This document shows positions 9,357 through 18,499 of a stretch of DNA of 64,000 nucleotides, piece after piece. Location: the NCBI GenBank assembly GCA_905221605.1, contig CAJNDS010002400.1, forward strand, positions 27,501-91,500, written 5' to 3'. The position numbers and the translations under genes were made by a program. This stretch comes from Symbiodinium natans (lineage: Eukaryota; Sar; Dinophyceae; Suessiales; Symbiodiniaceae). The notes below the pieces were generated by a model that saw only the letters and a list, made by a program, of their open reading frames with translations, was not told where the DNA came from and did not search any database. Position 1 is the first letter of the stretch; each line of letters opens with the position of its first letter.

Positions 9357-9365
9357 TCTTTTTCA

Positions 9366-9397
9366 CCCTAAACCCTAAACCCTAAACCATAAACCCT
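9366..9397 (-). repeat. telomere-like CCCTAAA array at the duplication edge
   Basis: Four to five units directly adjoining the end of duplicated sequence. Confidence 0.85.
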
Positions 9398-9410
9398 CTC
9401 TTTCACCCAG

Positions 9411-9468
9411 TACAAGAGCCCTCGGGAGCCAAGGCTGCGACCGGAGATCAGATGGACTTTTATTGGTG
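9411..9468 (-). CDS. exon fragment paralogous to 7793-7857
   Basis: Minus frame reads VHLISGRSLGSRGLLYWV. The order 'RING copy, then this exon' is not kept between the two loci, so it is a separate duplicate. Confidence 0.4.
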
Positions 9469-9481
9469 CTTAGGGTTCAGG

Positions 9482-9582
9482 TTGGGATATTCCCCCTGAT
9501 GAACAGTCCTTAATAAGGGTTTTAATAGGGGGCACTATAATCCCTGATGATCCCCATTAAGGACTCTTAGGGAAAATCCCAA
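9482..9582 (+). mobile_element. family A inverted-repeat element
   Basis: Starts TTGGGATATTCCCCCTGATG and ends GGGAAAATCCCAA; internal stem CAGTCCTTAATA / TTAAGGACT. Confidence 0.75.
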
Positions 9583-10323
9583 GGTTTAGGGTTTACTGAG
9601 GGTTTCAGGGTAGTAGTCATAGGTGTTACAGCCTTATGGAAGTTTAGTGTTTAAGGGTTTTGGGTTTAGGGTTTAGGCAAGGTTGATAATGAGGGCCTTT
9701 CAGAGGCCCTGGGGCTTTGGCCATGTCAGATGCGAGCTCAAAAGGCTTTGGATGAGAGGAAGTGGTGGGTGCAGAGTACTATACTGAACTTGGACCTAGC
9801 AAAAAATTGCTGTTTCTTAGGGATTGTAGCACCCAAAACTTAAACCCACGTACCCCTAAGAGTAGAGGGTATAGCACCGGTTTAGAAGACCCCAGAGCCG
9901 CCAAGGATTCGCACTTGTTGTCGACGTCAGAACTCGCTGCCCTTCGTTTGGCCCAATTCGTGCACAACAATGCCGAAATCCATACTACTAAAGCCACCAA
10001 GGCAGCCGAGGCACACCAGTCCCCTCGGCAAATCCAAAAAATCCCTACTCTGGTTGAAAGCACGTTCGACGAACAAGGACTACAAGCCGCCAGGCAAGGC
10101 AACGTTCTCTAAGCTCTGGTTGAATTCGAATCCGAGGCTCAGGGACTGCAGGCTGCCAGGCAAGGCCACATTCTCCAATCTCTGGTTGAAAGCTTTTCCG
10201 AAGCTCAAGGACTTCAGGCTGCCAGGCAGGGCCACATTCTCCAAGCTCTGGTTGACGTTGAATCCGAAGCTCAAGGACTTCAAGCCGCCAGGCAGGGCCA
10301 CCTTCTCCAAGCTCTGGTTGAAA

Positions 10324-11016
10324 TCTATTCCGAAGCTCAAGTACTGCAAGCTGCCAGGCAAGGCAACGTTCTCTAAACTCCTGTTGAATCTGGCTCCGAA
10401 GCTCAAGGACTGCAGGCTGTCAGGCAAAAACCACATTCTCCAAACTCTGGTTGAAATCTGTTTCGAAGCTCAAGTACTGCAAACTGCCAGGCAAGGCCAC
10501 GTTCTCTAAACTCTGGTTGAAATCATATCCGAAGCTCAAGGACCGCAATCTGCCAGGCAAGACCACGTTCTCTAAGCTCTGGTTGAAAGCCGGTCCGAAT
10601 CTCAAGGACTGCAGGCTGCCAGGCAGGGCCACATTCTCCAAACTCTGGTTGAAAGAAGATACGAAGCTCAAGGACTTCAAGCCGCCAGGCAGGGCCACAT
10701 TCTCCAAGCTCTGGTTGAAATCTATTCCGAAGCTCAAGTACTGCAAGCTGCCAGGCAAGGCAACGTTCTCTAAACTCCTGTTGAATCTGGCTCCGAAGCT
10801 CAAGGACTGCAGGCTGTCAGGCAAAACCACATTCTCCAAACTCTGGTTGAAATCTGTTTCGAAGCTCAAGTACTGCAAACTGCCAGGCAAGGCCACGTTC
10901 TCTAAACTCTGGTTGAAATCATATCCGAAGCTCAAGGACCGCAATCTGCCAGGCAAGACCACGTTCTCTAAGCTCTGGTTGAAAGCCGGTCCGAATCTCA
11001 AGGACTGCAGGCTGCC
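10324..11016 (-). repeat. 396-bp internal tandem duplication of six FNIP repeats
   Basis: 10324-10620 and 10721-11016 are nearly identical at an offset of 397 (396 plus the extra A), which is six 66-bp repeat units. The duplication is recent: almost no other difference separates the copies. Confidence 0.85.
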
Positions 11017-11223
11017 AGGCAAGGCCACATTCTCCAAGCTCTGGTTGAATCTGGCTCCGAATCTCAAGGGTTGCAAGTTCTTCGGCAGTTCAACATTCTC
11101 GAGACTGCGCTCGCCGAAAATTTCCAACGAACAGATTGCGTCCTTGGCGTCTACGTCCACCGTGCTCAGGCGTCGGCCGTCACTGGCTCGCAGAAACGCC
11201 GCTGCTGCGTGCCCTGCACCAAC

Positions 11224-11326
11224 CTAGGCTGGCCCTAAACCCTCTGATAAAGAAACGAAAGTAAGATCCTCTTGCGCCCAACAGTTTAAAAACAAACAAC
11301 ATATAATCAAACATGGCAAGGGCAAC
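11224..11326 (-). other. predicted GT-AG intron of the FNIP gene
   Basis: CAACAG|GTTGCC ... CCTAG|GTTGGT. Both junctions carry AG|GTTG. The 3' part of the intron (minus sense) contains GGGTTTAGGG. Confidence 0.6.
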
Positions 11327-11624
11327 CTGTTGAACCACATACGTGATGACATCGCTCTGAACTTGCTCCGCCAGCGGCTTGGAATCCTCCGCCAGCCACG
11401 AAGACAAGCATGCCACCTGGCCGCAAGCCGATCCCTTCTGCGACGCTCTTGCGCAAATCTTCCACGGTCATGTTGTTTTCAAGAGGAAGCTGCACTTCGG
11501 AACCATCCAGACCACAGAGCGTCCATTGACGGCAGGCAGTAAGGCCATCAAACTCGCCAAGGCGCTGACGTTTGACTTTCCTTTCTTCTCGAGACCCTCG
11601 GAGCATGGCCCGCGATCCTGGACC

Positions 11625-11692
11625 CTAAGCCCTAAGCCCTAAGCTCTAAGCCCTAAACCCTAAACCCTAAACTCTAAACCCTCAACCCTGGG
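11625..11692 (-). repeat. telomere-like CCCTAAA/CCCTAAG array
   Basis: About nine degenerate units upstream of the FNIP gene start. Confidence 0.85.
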
Positions 11693-11737
11693 GCGATCTT
11701 GCGCCTTGGCTTGGGTGATCTTGTGTGCGAAGTGATC

Positions 11738-11850
11738 CTTAATATAGGGGCCTAAACAATTAGAATAGATTTTTGGGGGCTATTCTAATATAACAATAAA
11801 GTGACCCTGAGAATAATATTAGTAATGATTCCGACCCCTATATTAGAGGT
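11738..11850 (+). repeat. inverted-repeat element, AT-rich
   Basis: Ends CTTAATATAGGGG / CCCCTATATTAGAG; an internal hairpin TTAGAATAG / CTATTCTAA. A relative with 'GTAGGGGCCTGAATAATAAG' lies near 63.73 kb. Confidence 0.5.
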
Positions 11851-12016
11851 TAATGGGGTTTGGTAATACCTGATCCGAATTTTCGGCGATCTTGCCCCTA
11901 AGGGAAGCAAATTCTGGCTGAACGCCCGAGGGCCGAAGGTCAAGCAGGCAGCTAGGCAGGATACCAACATAACCATGCACGAATATAATCGCATAACAAA
12001 ATATCACAACATGACA

Positions 12017-12125
12017 TAATCCAAGCTCTCGTTGAAGTCATCTGCCAGGCTATCCAATTCACACTGAGCCCAAGGACTGCATGCTGCCAAGCCAGGGCAT
12101 AATCTCGAAACTTTGGTTGCAGTAA
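12017..12125 (-). pseudogene. relic of FNIP repeats
   Basis: Contains decayed pieces of the repeat DNA ('AAGGACTGCATGCTGCCAAG', 'CTCGAAACTTTGGTTG'). No open frame remains. Confidence 0.6.
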
Positions 12126-12340
12126 GTGTGGGTCAAGGAAAGCCCGAAAGCCCTAAACCCGAAAGCCAATAGGATTTAGGAACCCTTGTTCCTAAAGCCC
12201 TATGCTATGCCCTAAGCAGTGGACCGCAAAGCCAAAGCCTAGTAAAATACACTAAAGTCCTGAAGGGTCTAGGGTTTAGGGTGTAGGGCTAAACCTTAAT
12301 CAAACCCCAAGTGCCGGGTAGTAGGTAGTGGTGGTAGCAC

Positions 12341-12386
12341 TAGTGATGGTGGTGGTAGAAGTAGCAGTAGAAGTAGCAGTAGCAGT
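12341..12386 (+). repeat. GTAGCA/GTAGAA minisatellite
   Basis: Imperfect hexamer run (GTAGCAGTAGAAGTAGCAG) next to a TTTAGGG array. Confidence 0.7.
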
Positions 12387-12535
12387 AGGGTTTAGGGGTT
12401 CTTAGGGTTTAGGGTCTAGGGTTTAGGGTTGAGGGAGGAATGGCAGGACAAGTAGTTAAGAGTATGAAAAACCCCGAGCCTGCATGTCACCCGCGGGGAT
12501 GAAGGAGTCAAAGCTTGAGCCCATAACGCTGAGGC

Positions 12536-12600
12536 TCGTAAGGTTTAGGGTTTAGGGTTTAGGGTATAGGGGTTAGGGTTTAGGGTATAGGGTTTTGGGT
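12536..12600 (+). repeat. telomere-like TTTAGGG array
   Basis: About nine units with TATAGGG variants. Confidence 0.85.
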
Positions 12601-12606
12601 CAACCG

Positions 12607-12736
12607 CACCAACAAATTCTCCGCGCATCGGAACCCCTGACAAGCCCACCACACCGAAACGGACGACATGCCCAAGGATAATCCCACCCGAAATTTTCGC
12701 CCCCCCGGCAATCTTACCAAACAGTGCTAGTTGACC
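12607..12736 (-). CDS. predicted exon, Gly/Val-rich hydrophobic
   Basis: About 43 residues open on the minus strand: LALFGKIAGGAKISGGIIL, HVVRFGVVGLSGVPMRGEF. A GT donor is available at GGTGCG|GTTGAC. Could be a membrane or barrel segment; family unknown. The exons at 12.78 and 12.90 kb probably precede it. Confidence 0.6.
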
Positions 12737-12774
12737 CGGAACCGTAAACCGTAAACCCTAAACCCTAAACGACC

Positions 12775-12842
12775 ACAAGGGCTCCGGCTTGCCGGGGCTT
12801 GGAGTTCAGACTTGACGGGATGAAGACTGGGGTGTACTGCAG
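12775..12842 (-). CDS. predicted exon 'QYTPVFIPSSLNSKPRQAGA'
   Basis: Follows CTGCAG| in the minus sense; about 22 residues, no stop. Confidence 0.5.
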
Positions 12843-12901
12843 GGTCTAAACCCTAAACCCTAACCCCTTTTAGCCTTTTGGTTCAGGGCTTCAGTTACGA
12901 C

Positions 12902-12969
12902 CTGCAGTTGAAACAAAAAAGTGGAAATGCAGCCGCAGCAAACAGATTGGAATCGAGATCCATCACCAA
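12902..12969 (-). CDS. predicted exon 'VMDLDSNLFAAAAFPLFCFN'
   Basis: Ends at CTGCAG|GTCGTA (exon end 12902). Hydrophobic; contains an ATG that could be a start. Confidence 0.45.
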
Positions 12970-13103
12970 GCACCCCTAACCCTACAGTAAACTCCAAAAA
13001 GTTGGGACATCTTTGTCCCTGTACGCCAAGGGTATACTGAAGGGAATCCAGCTCTAATCATCCTGAGTTTACTGTAATCCCTAAACCCTAAACCTTATAA
13101 TCT

Positions 13104-13196
13104 CAAGTTCCCCTTGTACTAAAAGTCCTGAATCGGGATTCTAATATGGGGTACTATAATGCCCATTAAGGGCTGTTAGCATAAGGGGGAACATCC
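13104..13196 (+). mobile_element. family A inverted-repeat element
   Basis: Right end intact (GTTAGCATAAGGGGGAACAT, CCCAA); left end diverged (CAAGTTCCCCTTGTACTAA). Confidence 0.75.
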
Positions 13197-13221
13197 CAAC
13201 CCCAAACCCTAAAGGTTTGCA

Positions 13222-13313
13222 AAAGAAAGGGAATGACTTAAGGCCCTGTACATACCCTTTAAGCGATTTTTTGGGGTACCTCCTTCCCTCATTCCCTACT
13301 AAGAACCAGCCAG
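13222..13313 (+). repeat. family E element, left end lost
   Basis: Right end 'TTCCCTACTAAGAACCAGCC', core 'ACATACCCTTTAAG'. Confidence 0.6.
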
Positions 13314-13470
13314 TTTTCTCAGGGTTTCGGGACTGTGCTGGGGTTTATGGCCAGGCCGGGTGCATGATATGGCCAGTTCCCGACAGATAGGTTCCACTTT
13401 TGGGCAACCGAATCGTAAGGGCCCGCATTGTCATAGCTGCCCAAAAAAGGCACTCCTTTTTTGGGGAACC

Positions 13471-13525
13471 CTTAACCCTAAACCCTGAACCCTAAACTCT
13501 AAACCCTAAACCCTAAACCCTAAAC
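13471..13525 (-). repeat. telomere-like array inside a duplicated segment
   Basis: Seven to eight CCCTAAA-type units between GGGGAACC and AACCTGCCCT. The paralogous sequence at 3821-3834 reads GGGGAACCTGCCCT without an array. Confidence 0.65.
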
Positions 13526-13526
13526 C

Positions 13527-13615
13527 TGCCCTTTACGAACTCCGCACTTCCAGAACTCTTCTCGCTGGGCAAATCGAGTCGTCAGTCGATATCGATCGCG
13601 TCGCAGGACGGCTTC
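13527..13615 (-). CDS. predicted exon 'RFAQREEFWKCGVRKGR'
   Basis: Acceptor CTCAG|GAAGCC; about 29 residues, basic (AVLRRDRYRLTTRFAQ). Paralogue of the exon at 3771-3920. Confidence 0.6.
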
Positions 13616-13652
13616 CTGAGATACTTGGATTACAGGTGCCTCAGCTAAGGGC

Positions 13653-13766
13653 CCCTAAACCCTAAACCCTAAACCCTAAACCCTAAACCCTAAACCCTAA
13701 ACCCTAAACCCTAAACCCTAAACCCTAAACCCTAAACCCTAAACCCTCAACCCTCAACCCTCAACC
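13653..13766 (-). repeat. telomere-like CCCTAAA array, about 16 units
   Basis: About thirteen perfect units then CCCTCAA variants. One of the longest arrays in the window. Confidence 0.95.
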
Positions 13767-13919
13767 CCCAAACCCTCACAGGTGTTGGGGTTGGGCCTTG
13801 GATTTGAGATCCAAACCCTGAAACTGTTGAATGCAGCAGGACCTGCCCAACAAAATTGGCCTGACATAGGGTTAGGGCTTGGGGTTTAGGAGGCCCTGAC
13901 CCTAAGATTGCAGGTTGAG

Positions 13920-14015
13920 GGTTTCGTCGAGGCGCGAAGTCTGTCTCAGGGCGGCGCAGAACAAAGTTCCAAGTGTCTCGAAATACAGCTCTTTGTGGTA
14001 GTTCCCGGAATAGAG
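13920..14015 (-). CDS. predicted exon 'GNYHKELYFETLGTLFCAA'
   Basis: About 31 residues (YSGNYHKELYFETLG, LFCAALRQTSRLDE). A second minus frame is also open, but this one is more protein-like. Confidence 0.55.
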
Positions 14016-14039
14016 GCCCCCTAAGATTCCCCCGAAAAA

Positions 14040-14116
14040 CTACAATCCTTCTTTAAGTAACCTGTCGAATTCCGTTACGGTATCAAGGCTTGAGAAGGAA
14101 GAAGGCACGTAGACAA
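14040..14116 (-). CDS. predicted exon 'YVPSSFSSLDTVTEFDRLL'
   Basis: Preceded by a strong acceptor (TTTTTCCAG|TTGTC at 14117/14116). Open to a TAG at 14040-14042. Short distance to the exon at 13.9-14.0 kb. Confidence 0.55.
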
Positions 14117-14175
14117 CTGGAAAAATTAGGGTTTAGGGTTCAGGGTTGAAGGTTTAGGGTTTAGGACTTAAGGTA

Positions 14176-14254
14176 GGGATGTTCCCCCTTATAAGATTTT
14201 AATAGGGGTGTACAATCATCCCTATGAAGCACTTTTAGTATAAGGGGGAACATC
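14176..14254 (+). mobile_element. family A inverted-repeat element
   Basis: GGGATGTTCCCCCTTATAAG ... TAGTATAAGGGGGAACATCC; short copy. A detached right end (AGGGGGAACATCCCAAC) lies at 14886-14901. Confidence 0.75.
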
Positions 14255-14304
14255 CAAAATTTTAGGGTTTAGGGTTTAGGGATTCAGGGTTTACGGTTTC
14301 CGGA

Positions 14305-14388
14305 GCCTGAATGCTCCTGCTCTCCCCTCCATGCGGCAAGACTCGATGCTTTGCTCCGCCGAGTCGGAGTAGCCTCTGGCGAGTTTGG
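14305..14388 (-). CDS. predicted exon 'SPEATPTRRSKASSLAAW'
   Basis: Two minus frames are open; the Pro/Thr/Lys-rich one fits the style of the exons at 15.2-18 kb. Confidence 0.45.
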
Positions 14389-14539
14389 GTTTAGGGCTTA
14401 GGGCTTAGGGCTTAGGGCTCAGGGCTTAGGGTTCAGAGTCTGGCTCCCCGCTTCAAGTGCCGCCGCATGCTGGACCGGGTTTAAAGAGCCTGCTCAACCC
14501 TGAACCCCAAAGCTTGGAGCTTCATTCTGATCATGGGGC

Positions 14540-14880
14540 TTTAAGCAGGTAAGGGTTGAGCATTTAGGGTTTAGGGTTTAGGGTCTTCAGCAAGTAATGG
14601 CTCAGGGTTTAGGGTTCAGGAAAGTTGGCAAAAGGGCGTTGGGTAGTGGAGGGGGACATCCATGCTGGCGCGTCTTGGGGTGGACGGCTGGCTTGTTGCT
14701 GAGGCCCATATTTGTATGTATATACAGTGCACATACGTATATACATGTATATATATATATATGTGGTATATGATTATTAACTAACCAATAAATATATAAA
14801 TAACTAAAAGTTGTAAACATATATATATATATATATACCCACACACATGTATAGTATTTAGATGCGCGTGGATGTTGGAA
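14540..14880. other. no gene; TTTAGGG units and an AT microsatellite
   Basis: TTTAGGG units at 14563-14620, then a TATA-rich tract at 14700-14845 with (TA)n runs. Confidence 0.6.
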
Positions 14881-15034
14881 AAAAGGGGGAACATCCCAAC
14901 CTAAGTCCCTAAACTCCTAGACTCTATCAACCCTAAACCCCTATGAACCCCGATGAACCCCTAAACCCAACAAAGCTTCAACTCTTGCCCCTAGACTGCC
15001 TCAGTTGCTCGGCAACCAAACGTAGGCAATTGGG

Positions 15035-15140
15035 TACCTCTATAACCCCGTAAAGGGTAATACAGCAAGATATAAGGTGCATAACTCGGTACTACAGTGG
15101 GGATATCAGGCATCTTATTCCCTCCTTCCCTACTAAGAAC
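15035..15140 (+). repeat. family E element, diverged left half
   Basis: Right end 'CCTCCTTCCCTACTAAGAAC' matches 13.3 and 41.3 kb. Confidence 0.45.
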
Positions 15141-15194
15141 CCTATAAACTCTACAACGCCCAAGAAATCAACCCTACAAGGCCCCACGCCAAGA

Positions 15195-15254
15195 AAATGT
15201 TGGGGGGGCCTCTTTGGTGGGAGCATCCTCAACCACCTCCACAGTGTCCAGGGC
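15195..15254 (-). CDS. predicted exon 'LDTVEVVEDAPTKEAPP'
   Basis: Follows ACAAG| in the minus sense; acidic, and matches the style of 'DVEVVEVTPTKRKATS' at 16.1 kb (shared VEVVE and PTK). Confidence 0.6.
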
Positions 15255-15454
15255 CTTGTGGTTGCGATGGCTCCAATGAGGAATTCTGGGTTGAGGGTTT
15301 GTTTAGGGGTTCAGGCAGTGGTTGGCTTAGGGTTAGGGTTCAGTGTTTTTTGGGGTATAGGGTTGGTTCAAGGTTTAGGTCGTTTAGGTGAAGATTCGAG
15401 GTTCGGGTTGAGGGCTAGGGCTGCGTGCTCGCAGCCGCCTTACTCGGAGGTACT

Positions 15455-15560
15455 GTAGCTGGGGCTGTAAGTAGGTCAACTGTGGTTATATCTGGTTCTG
15501 ACCTTGTTTGGAGAACCTATATCCCTACTTATAACTACCCATGAACCTTCAAGTACACCC
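15455..15560 (+). repeat. family H-related element
   Basis: Right end 'AACTACCCATGAACCTTCAA'; internal 'GTTTGGAGAACCTA'. Confidence 0.4.
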
Positions 15561-15677
15561 CCAAACCCGGGATCCCAAATCCCAGATGAACAGCATGGGT
15601 GGAGCTCGACAGCGCAAACGGCCCTCAGAGACAAGCAGGACATGTCCAAACGTCCCCCCTCTCTCCAACAGCCTCAA

Positions 15678-15838
15678 CTTGGTAGCCCAGCAACCATACT
15701 TAAATAAGGGCACCCTTTTTCGGTTGGAAATTTAGAAGGGAACCCATAACCAAAACTAAAATAATAGCACCCTTTTTGGGGTTGGTTATTTTATAAGGGA
15801 ACCCATAACCCAAAAAAAAGGGTAAAGGGCACCACTGG
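15678..15838 (+). mobile_element. family C element with internal duplication
   Basis: Starts CTTGGTAGCCCAGCAACC and ends at CACCACTGG; the last bases of the right terminal repeat are lost. Internally, 'AAGGGAACCCATAACC' occurs twice, each after a CACCCTTTTT block. Confidence 0.65.
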
Positions 15839-16019
15839 AAGTAAATGGAAGTAGGAGTCGTTTGAGGTTTTAGGGACTTAGGGGTAAGTCGTGTACAAGT
15901 TCAGGGTCAGGAAAGCCTTGGAAACACTCTCGCAACGACTACAGCCCCTAAATCCGAAATACTTGAACGCCCCCACCCAACAAAAAAACAGGGAATAATG
16001 GGTTATGAGGGGTCATAAC

Positions 16020-16055
16020 CTTAAACCCTAAACCCTAAACCCTAAACCCTAATGC
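16020..16055 (-). repeat. telomere-like CCCTAAA array
   Basis: Four to five units next to the following exon. Confidence 0.9.
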
Positions 16056-16102
16056 TTCGGCGAAGCTGAGACCCTCAGCGCTGTACACCCTGACGCAGAC
16101 GC

Positions 16103-16153
16103 TTAAGACGTCGCCTTCCGCTTGGTGGGAGTGACCTCGACCACCTCGACGTC
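16103..16153 (-). CDS. predicted last exon 'DVEVVEVTPTKRKATS'
   Basis: Acceptor GCCGCAG|GACGTC, then 16 residues and TAA: DVEVVEVTPTKRKATS. The stop makes it a candidate 3' end of the amplified-exon gene. Confidence 0.55.
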   Translation of the reverse strand, partial: DVEVVEVTPTKRKATS

Positions 16154-16204
16154 CTGCGGCGGATGGAGGACATGCAGCTTAATGTTTTGGGGCTGGCATA
16201 GAGC

Positions 16205-16315
16205 CCTAGACCCTAAACCCCTCTGTAAACACTAAACCCTCTAAACCCTCTAAACCCTCTAAACCCTCTAAACCCTCTAAACCCTCTGAATCCTCTGAAT
16301 CCTCTAAATCCTCTA
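16205..16315 (-). repeat. 9-mer array CCCTCTAAA
   Basis: About ten units of CCCTCTAAA, grading to TCCTCTGAA; a variant of the telomere heptamer with two added bases. Confidence 0.85.
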
Positions 16316-16429
16316 CAACCCTCTCCTACTTTAACAGCGCACCTACTTAACAGCGCACGGGAGGCGGGGTTCAAGGTCGAGGGCCTTGGGTAGAAACCTA
16401 ACCCTCCACCCTAAACAATAAATCCTTAA

Positions 16430-16485
16430 CCCTAAACCCTTAACCCTAAACCCTAAACCCTAAACCCTTAACCCTAAACCCTCCT
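16430..16485 (-). repeat. telomere-like CCCTAAA array
   Basis: Includes alternating CCCTTAA and CCCTAAA units. Confidence 0.85.
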
Positions 16486-16539
16486 AGGACCTTGACATGC
16501 CAGCAAGCCCGGAGCCAAAACATAGCAAGCCCTGAACTT

Positions 16540-17235
16540 GAGGGTTTAGGGTTTAGGGTTTAGGGCTTAGGTTTTAGGGCAAGATCATTTTGGGGTTTAG
16601 GGTTTAGGGTTTGGGTTTAGGGTTTGGGGTTTGGGGTTTAGGGTTTGGGGTTTAGGGTTTAGGGCTTAGGGTTTAGGGCTTAGGGTTTAGGGTTTAGGGT
16701 TTAAGGTTTAGGGTTTAGGGTTTAGGGTGACGAAGAGCTCCTCAAACTCCGCCGACTGCCAACAGCACCACTCAAAGGAAACCACACGAAAGAACATTGC
16801 AGAACCCCCAAACCCATTCAGCGGCCTACAAGCCCCCACCCCACCCACCCTAGACCCCACAAGCCCCACATCCTAAACCATAAACCCCGAACTTTGAACC
16901 TGAACCACCCTAAACCCTGTGCCCTAAACCCCCGAAACCCAAAACCCTTTAAACGCTCAACCCTAAACCCTACAAACCCAACACCCCAAACCCTCAACCC
17001 TAAAACCCTGAAGCCCAAACCCCAAACCCCAAAACCCTAAACCTCAAACCCTAAAATCCAAAAACCCTAAACCCTGAAGCCCAAACCCTAAACCCTACCC
17101 CAAACCATAAACCCTACAACCCTAAAATCATAAATCCTAAGCCCTAAACCCTAAAACCCTCAAACCCTACACCCCTAACCCTAAACCCTAAACCCTAAAC
17201 CCTAAACCCTAGACCCTATAAATAACTTTGCCCTA
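16540..17235. repeat. long composite telomere-like region
   Basis: TTTAGGG/TTTGGGG units at 16540-16728, a short unique island, then mixed CCCTAAA/CCCCAAA/CCCTGAA units to 17235. The switch of orientation near 16.8 kb makes an inverted arrangement. Confidence 0.85.
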
Positions 17236-17245
17236 AACCCTAAAC

Positions 17246-17310
17246 CGCAGCTCGCGGACTGCCTGCGCTCTTCGCCGCTTGCGGGGCGCCGGTTTCGGCG
17301 CCGCAGGCTC
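17246..17310 (-). CDS. predicted exon 'EPAAPKPAPRKRRRAQAV'
   Basis: Acceptor CCTAG|GAGCC and a donor made by telomere-type sequence (CTGCG|GTTTAGGG). Basic Pro/Ala/Arg segment like a nuclear linker. Confidence 0.6.
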
Positions 17311-17317
17311 CTAGGGA

Positions 17318-17530
17318 TTGGGGGTTAGGTTTAGGGTTTAGGGTCTAGGGTTTGGGGTTCAGGGTTGAGGGTTCAGGGTTTCGGGTTTAGGTTTAGGGTT
17401 TAAGGTTTAGGATTTAGGGTTCAGGATTTAGGGTTTAGGGTTTATGGAACCCCGAGAGCCCAGTATTTCTGAACAGAATCATAGGGTTGAGGGTTTAGGG
17501 TTTGGGGTTTAGGGTCTGGTGTTTAGGGTT
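17318..17530 (+). repeat. telomere-like TTTAGGG region
   Basis: Degenerate TTTAGGG/TTCAGGG/TTTCGGG units with a short unique insert. From here to 18.0 kb no exon is clear; a run of 13 G lies near 17905. Confidence 0.8.
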
Positions 17531-18016
17531 CGCACCCCTGAGTGAAGATCATGTACCTTGTGGGGTTTCGGGTTGGTGGCCGAAGCTGAAACTTCTCCTT
17601 TCGTGCCGAAGGAGACAAAACAACTGAGGGCACGGCTCACTCAAGAGAAAGGTCTTAGGGCTTTGGGGTTTCGGGGATCTGGATTTCGGGCTTTAGGGAT
17701 TTGTACGGAGTTGTTGTGAGTTTGGGCTGTTGACTTCTGGGCTCGGGGCTTAATTGTGGACGGTAGGAGTTTTCTTGGCCTGCAATTGTCAGGGAACCCA
17801 AGCTAGAAAGGTAGAAGAAAAGGTTCCATTGGGATTAAGGGTTGGTTGCGGCGGCGACGGGCAAAGATGATTGGAGGTTCATGGGCACTTATTGAAAAAG
17901 TGGGGGGGGGGGGGGGTGCCCAGAGTCCTGACTGTTGTAATGATGCTTTTCACTCCCCTTCTACATTAGTAAGCTCCAAAAAGCCCAAAAGGCAGTAAGT
18001 CCTAAGCTGGGCCAAC

Positions 18017-18101
18017 CAAACTTCGTCGGAGTCTCTGTGCTTTTGGCTGCCGCCTTCGGCGAAGGGGCGTCCAGCTCAATGTCGATGTCTATGGTGGCGT
18101 C
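18017..18101 (-). CDS. amplified exon type 1 'DATIDIDIELDAPSPKAAA'
   Basis: Acceptor CAAAG|GACGCC; donor AAGTTTG|GTTGG. The core IELDAPSP..AAAKSTE matches the exons at 19.6, 23.2, 23.8, 25.0, 26.3 and 28.3 kb. Confidence 0.6.
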
Positions 18102-18148
18102 CTTTGGGCACGTGGTCCAACCCAACTCTAAGGCTTGAGGGCTTGAGG

Positions 18149-18249
18149 TTGGGATCTTCCCCCTTATACTAACAGTCCTTACTCGGGATTTTCATAGGGT
18201 GTACGATAAGCCCGATTAAGGACTGTCTGTTTCAGGGGGAACATCCCAA
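18149..18249 (+). mobile_element. family A inverted-repeat element
   Basis: TTGGGATCTTCCCCCTTATA ... GGGGGAACATCCCAA with full stem. Confidence 0.85.
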
Positions 18250-18499
18250 GTTGGAGGGCTTGAGGTTTAGGGACACACATCCTCTGCCACATTTGCAGAA
18301 TGCACTCCTTTGCCAATATATCCAATCTGTCTAAAACCTACTTGATCCAGCTATAGGCCCAGAACATCCATTTGCGTAAGCACCAGCGACAAAACAAATA
18401 ACAATCCCTATACCGCCCACATAAGGAAAATCCTTTTGATTTTTTGGAGGGTGGTTCTTTAGCAAAATAGTAGAGAACTACCCATGAATCTCCAACCAT

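Larger units (their letters stand above)
9927..11606 (-). pseudogene. ubiquitin-like + FNIP-repeat (LRR-type) gene, probably broken
   Basis: Starts at an ATG at 11606. Exon 1 (11606-11327) resembles a ubiquitin-like fold: WTLCGLDGSEVQLPLEN, TVEDLRKSVAEGIGLRPG, MLVFVAGG, then in the next frame LAEDSKPLAEQ and SDVITYVVQQ, so one frameshift lies near 11395. A 103-bp GT-AG intron (11326-11224) joins in frame to exon 2, which carries about 16-17 repeats of 22 residues with the pattern LPGSLQSLSFG..FNQSLENVA. This is the FNIP-type repeat known from Dictyostelium. One extra A at about 10426 (five As where the duplicated copy has four) shifts the frame, and at 10080-10082 a TAG replaces the lysine codon expected after LPGGL. 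The repeat pattern continues past that stop to a TGA at 9927-9929. The role of such proteins is unclear; protein binding is likely. Three lesions argue for a pseudogene, although sequencing error in one run of A is possible. Confidence 0.7.

Noticed and set aside
10080-11116. FNIP repeats as a CRISPR-like array
   Set aside because: Units are 66 bp with no constant repeat/variable spacer division, and they encode a 22-residue protein repeat.
9970-11227. Plus-strand frames of 179 and 258 codons over the FNIP region
   Set aside because: They mirror the minus-strand 66-bp repeat (KLWLKSxPKLKD..LPGKATFS); the minus frame fits the FNIP pattern and has the ubiquitin-like start.
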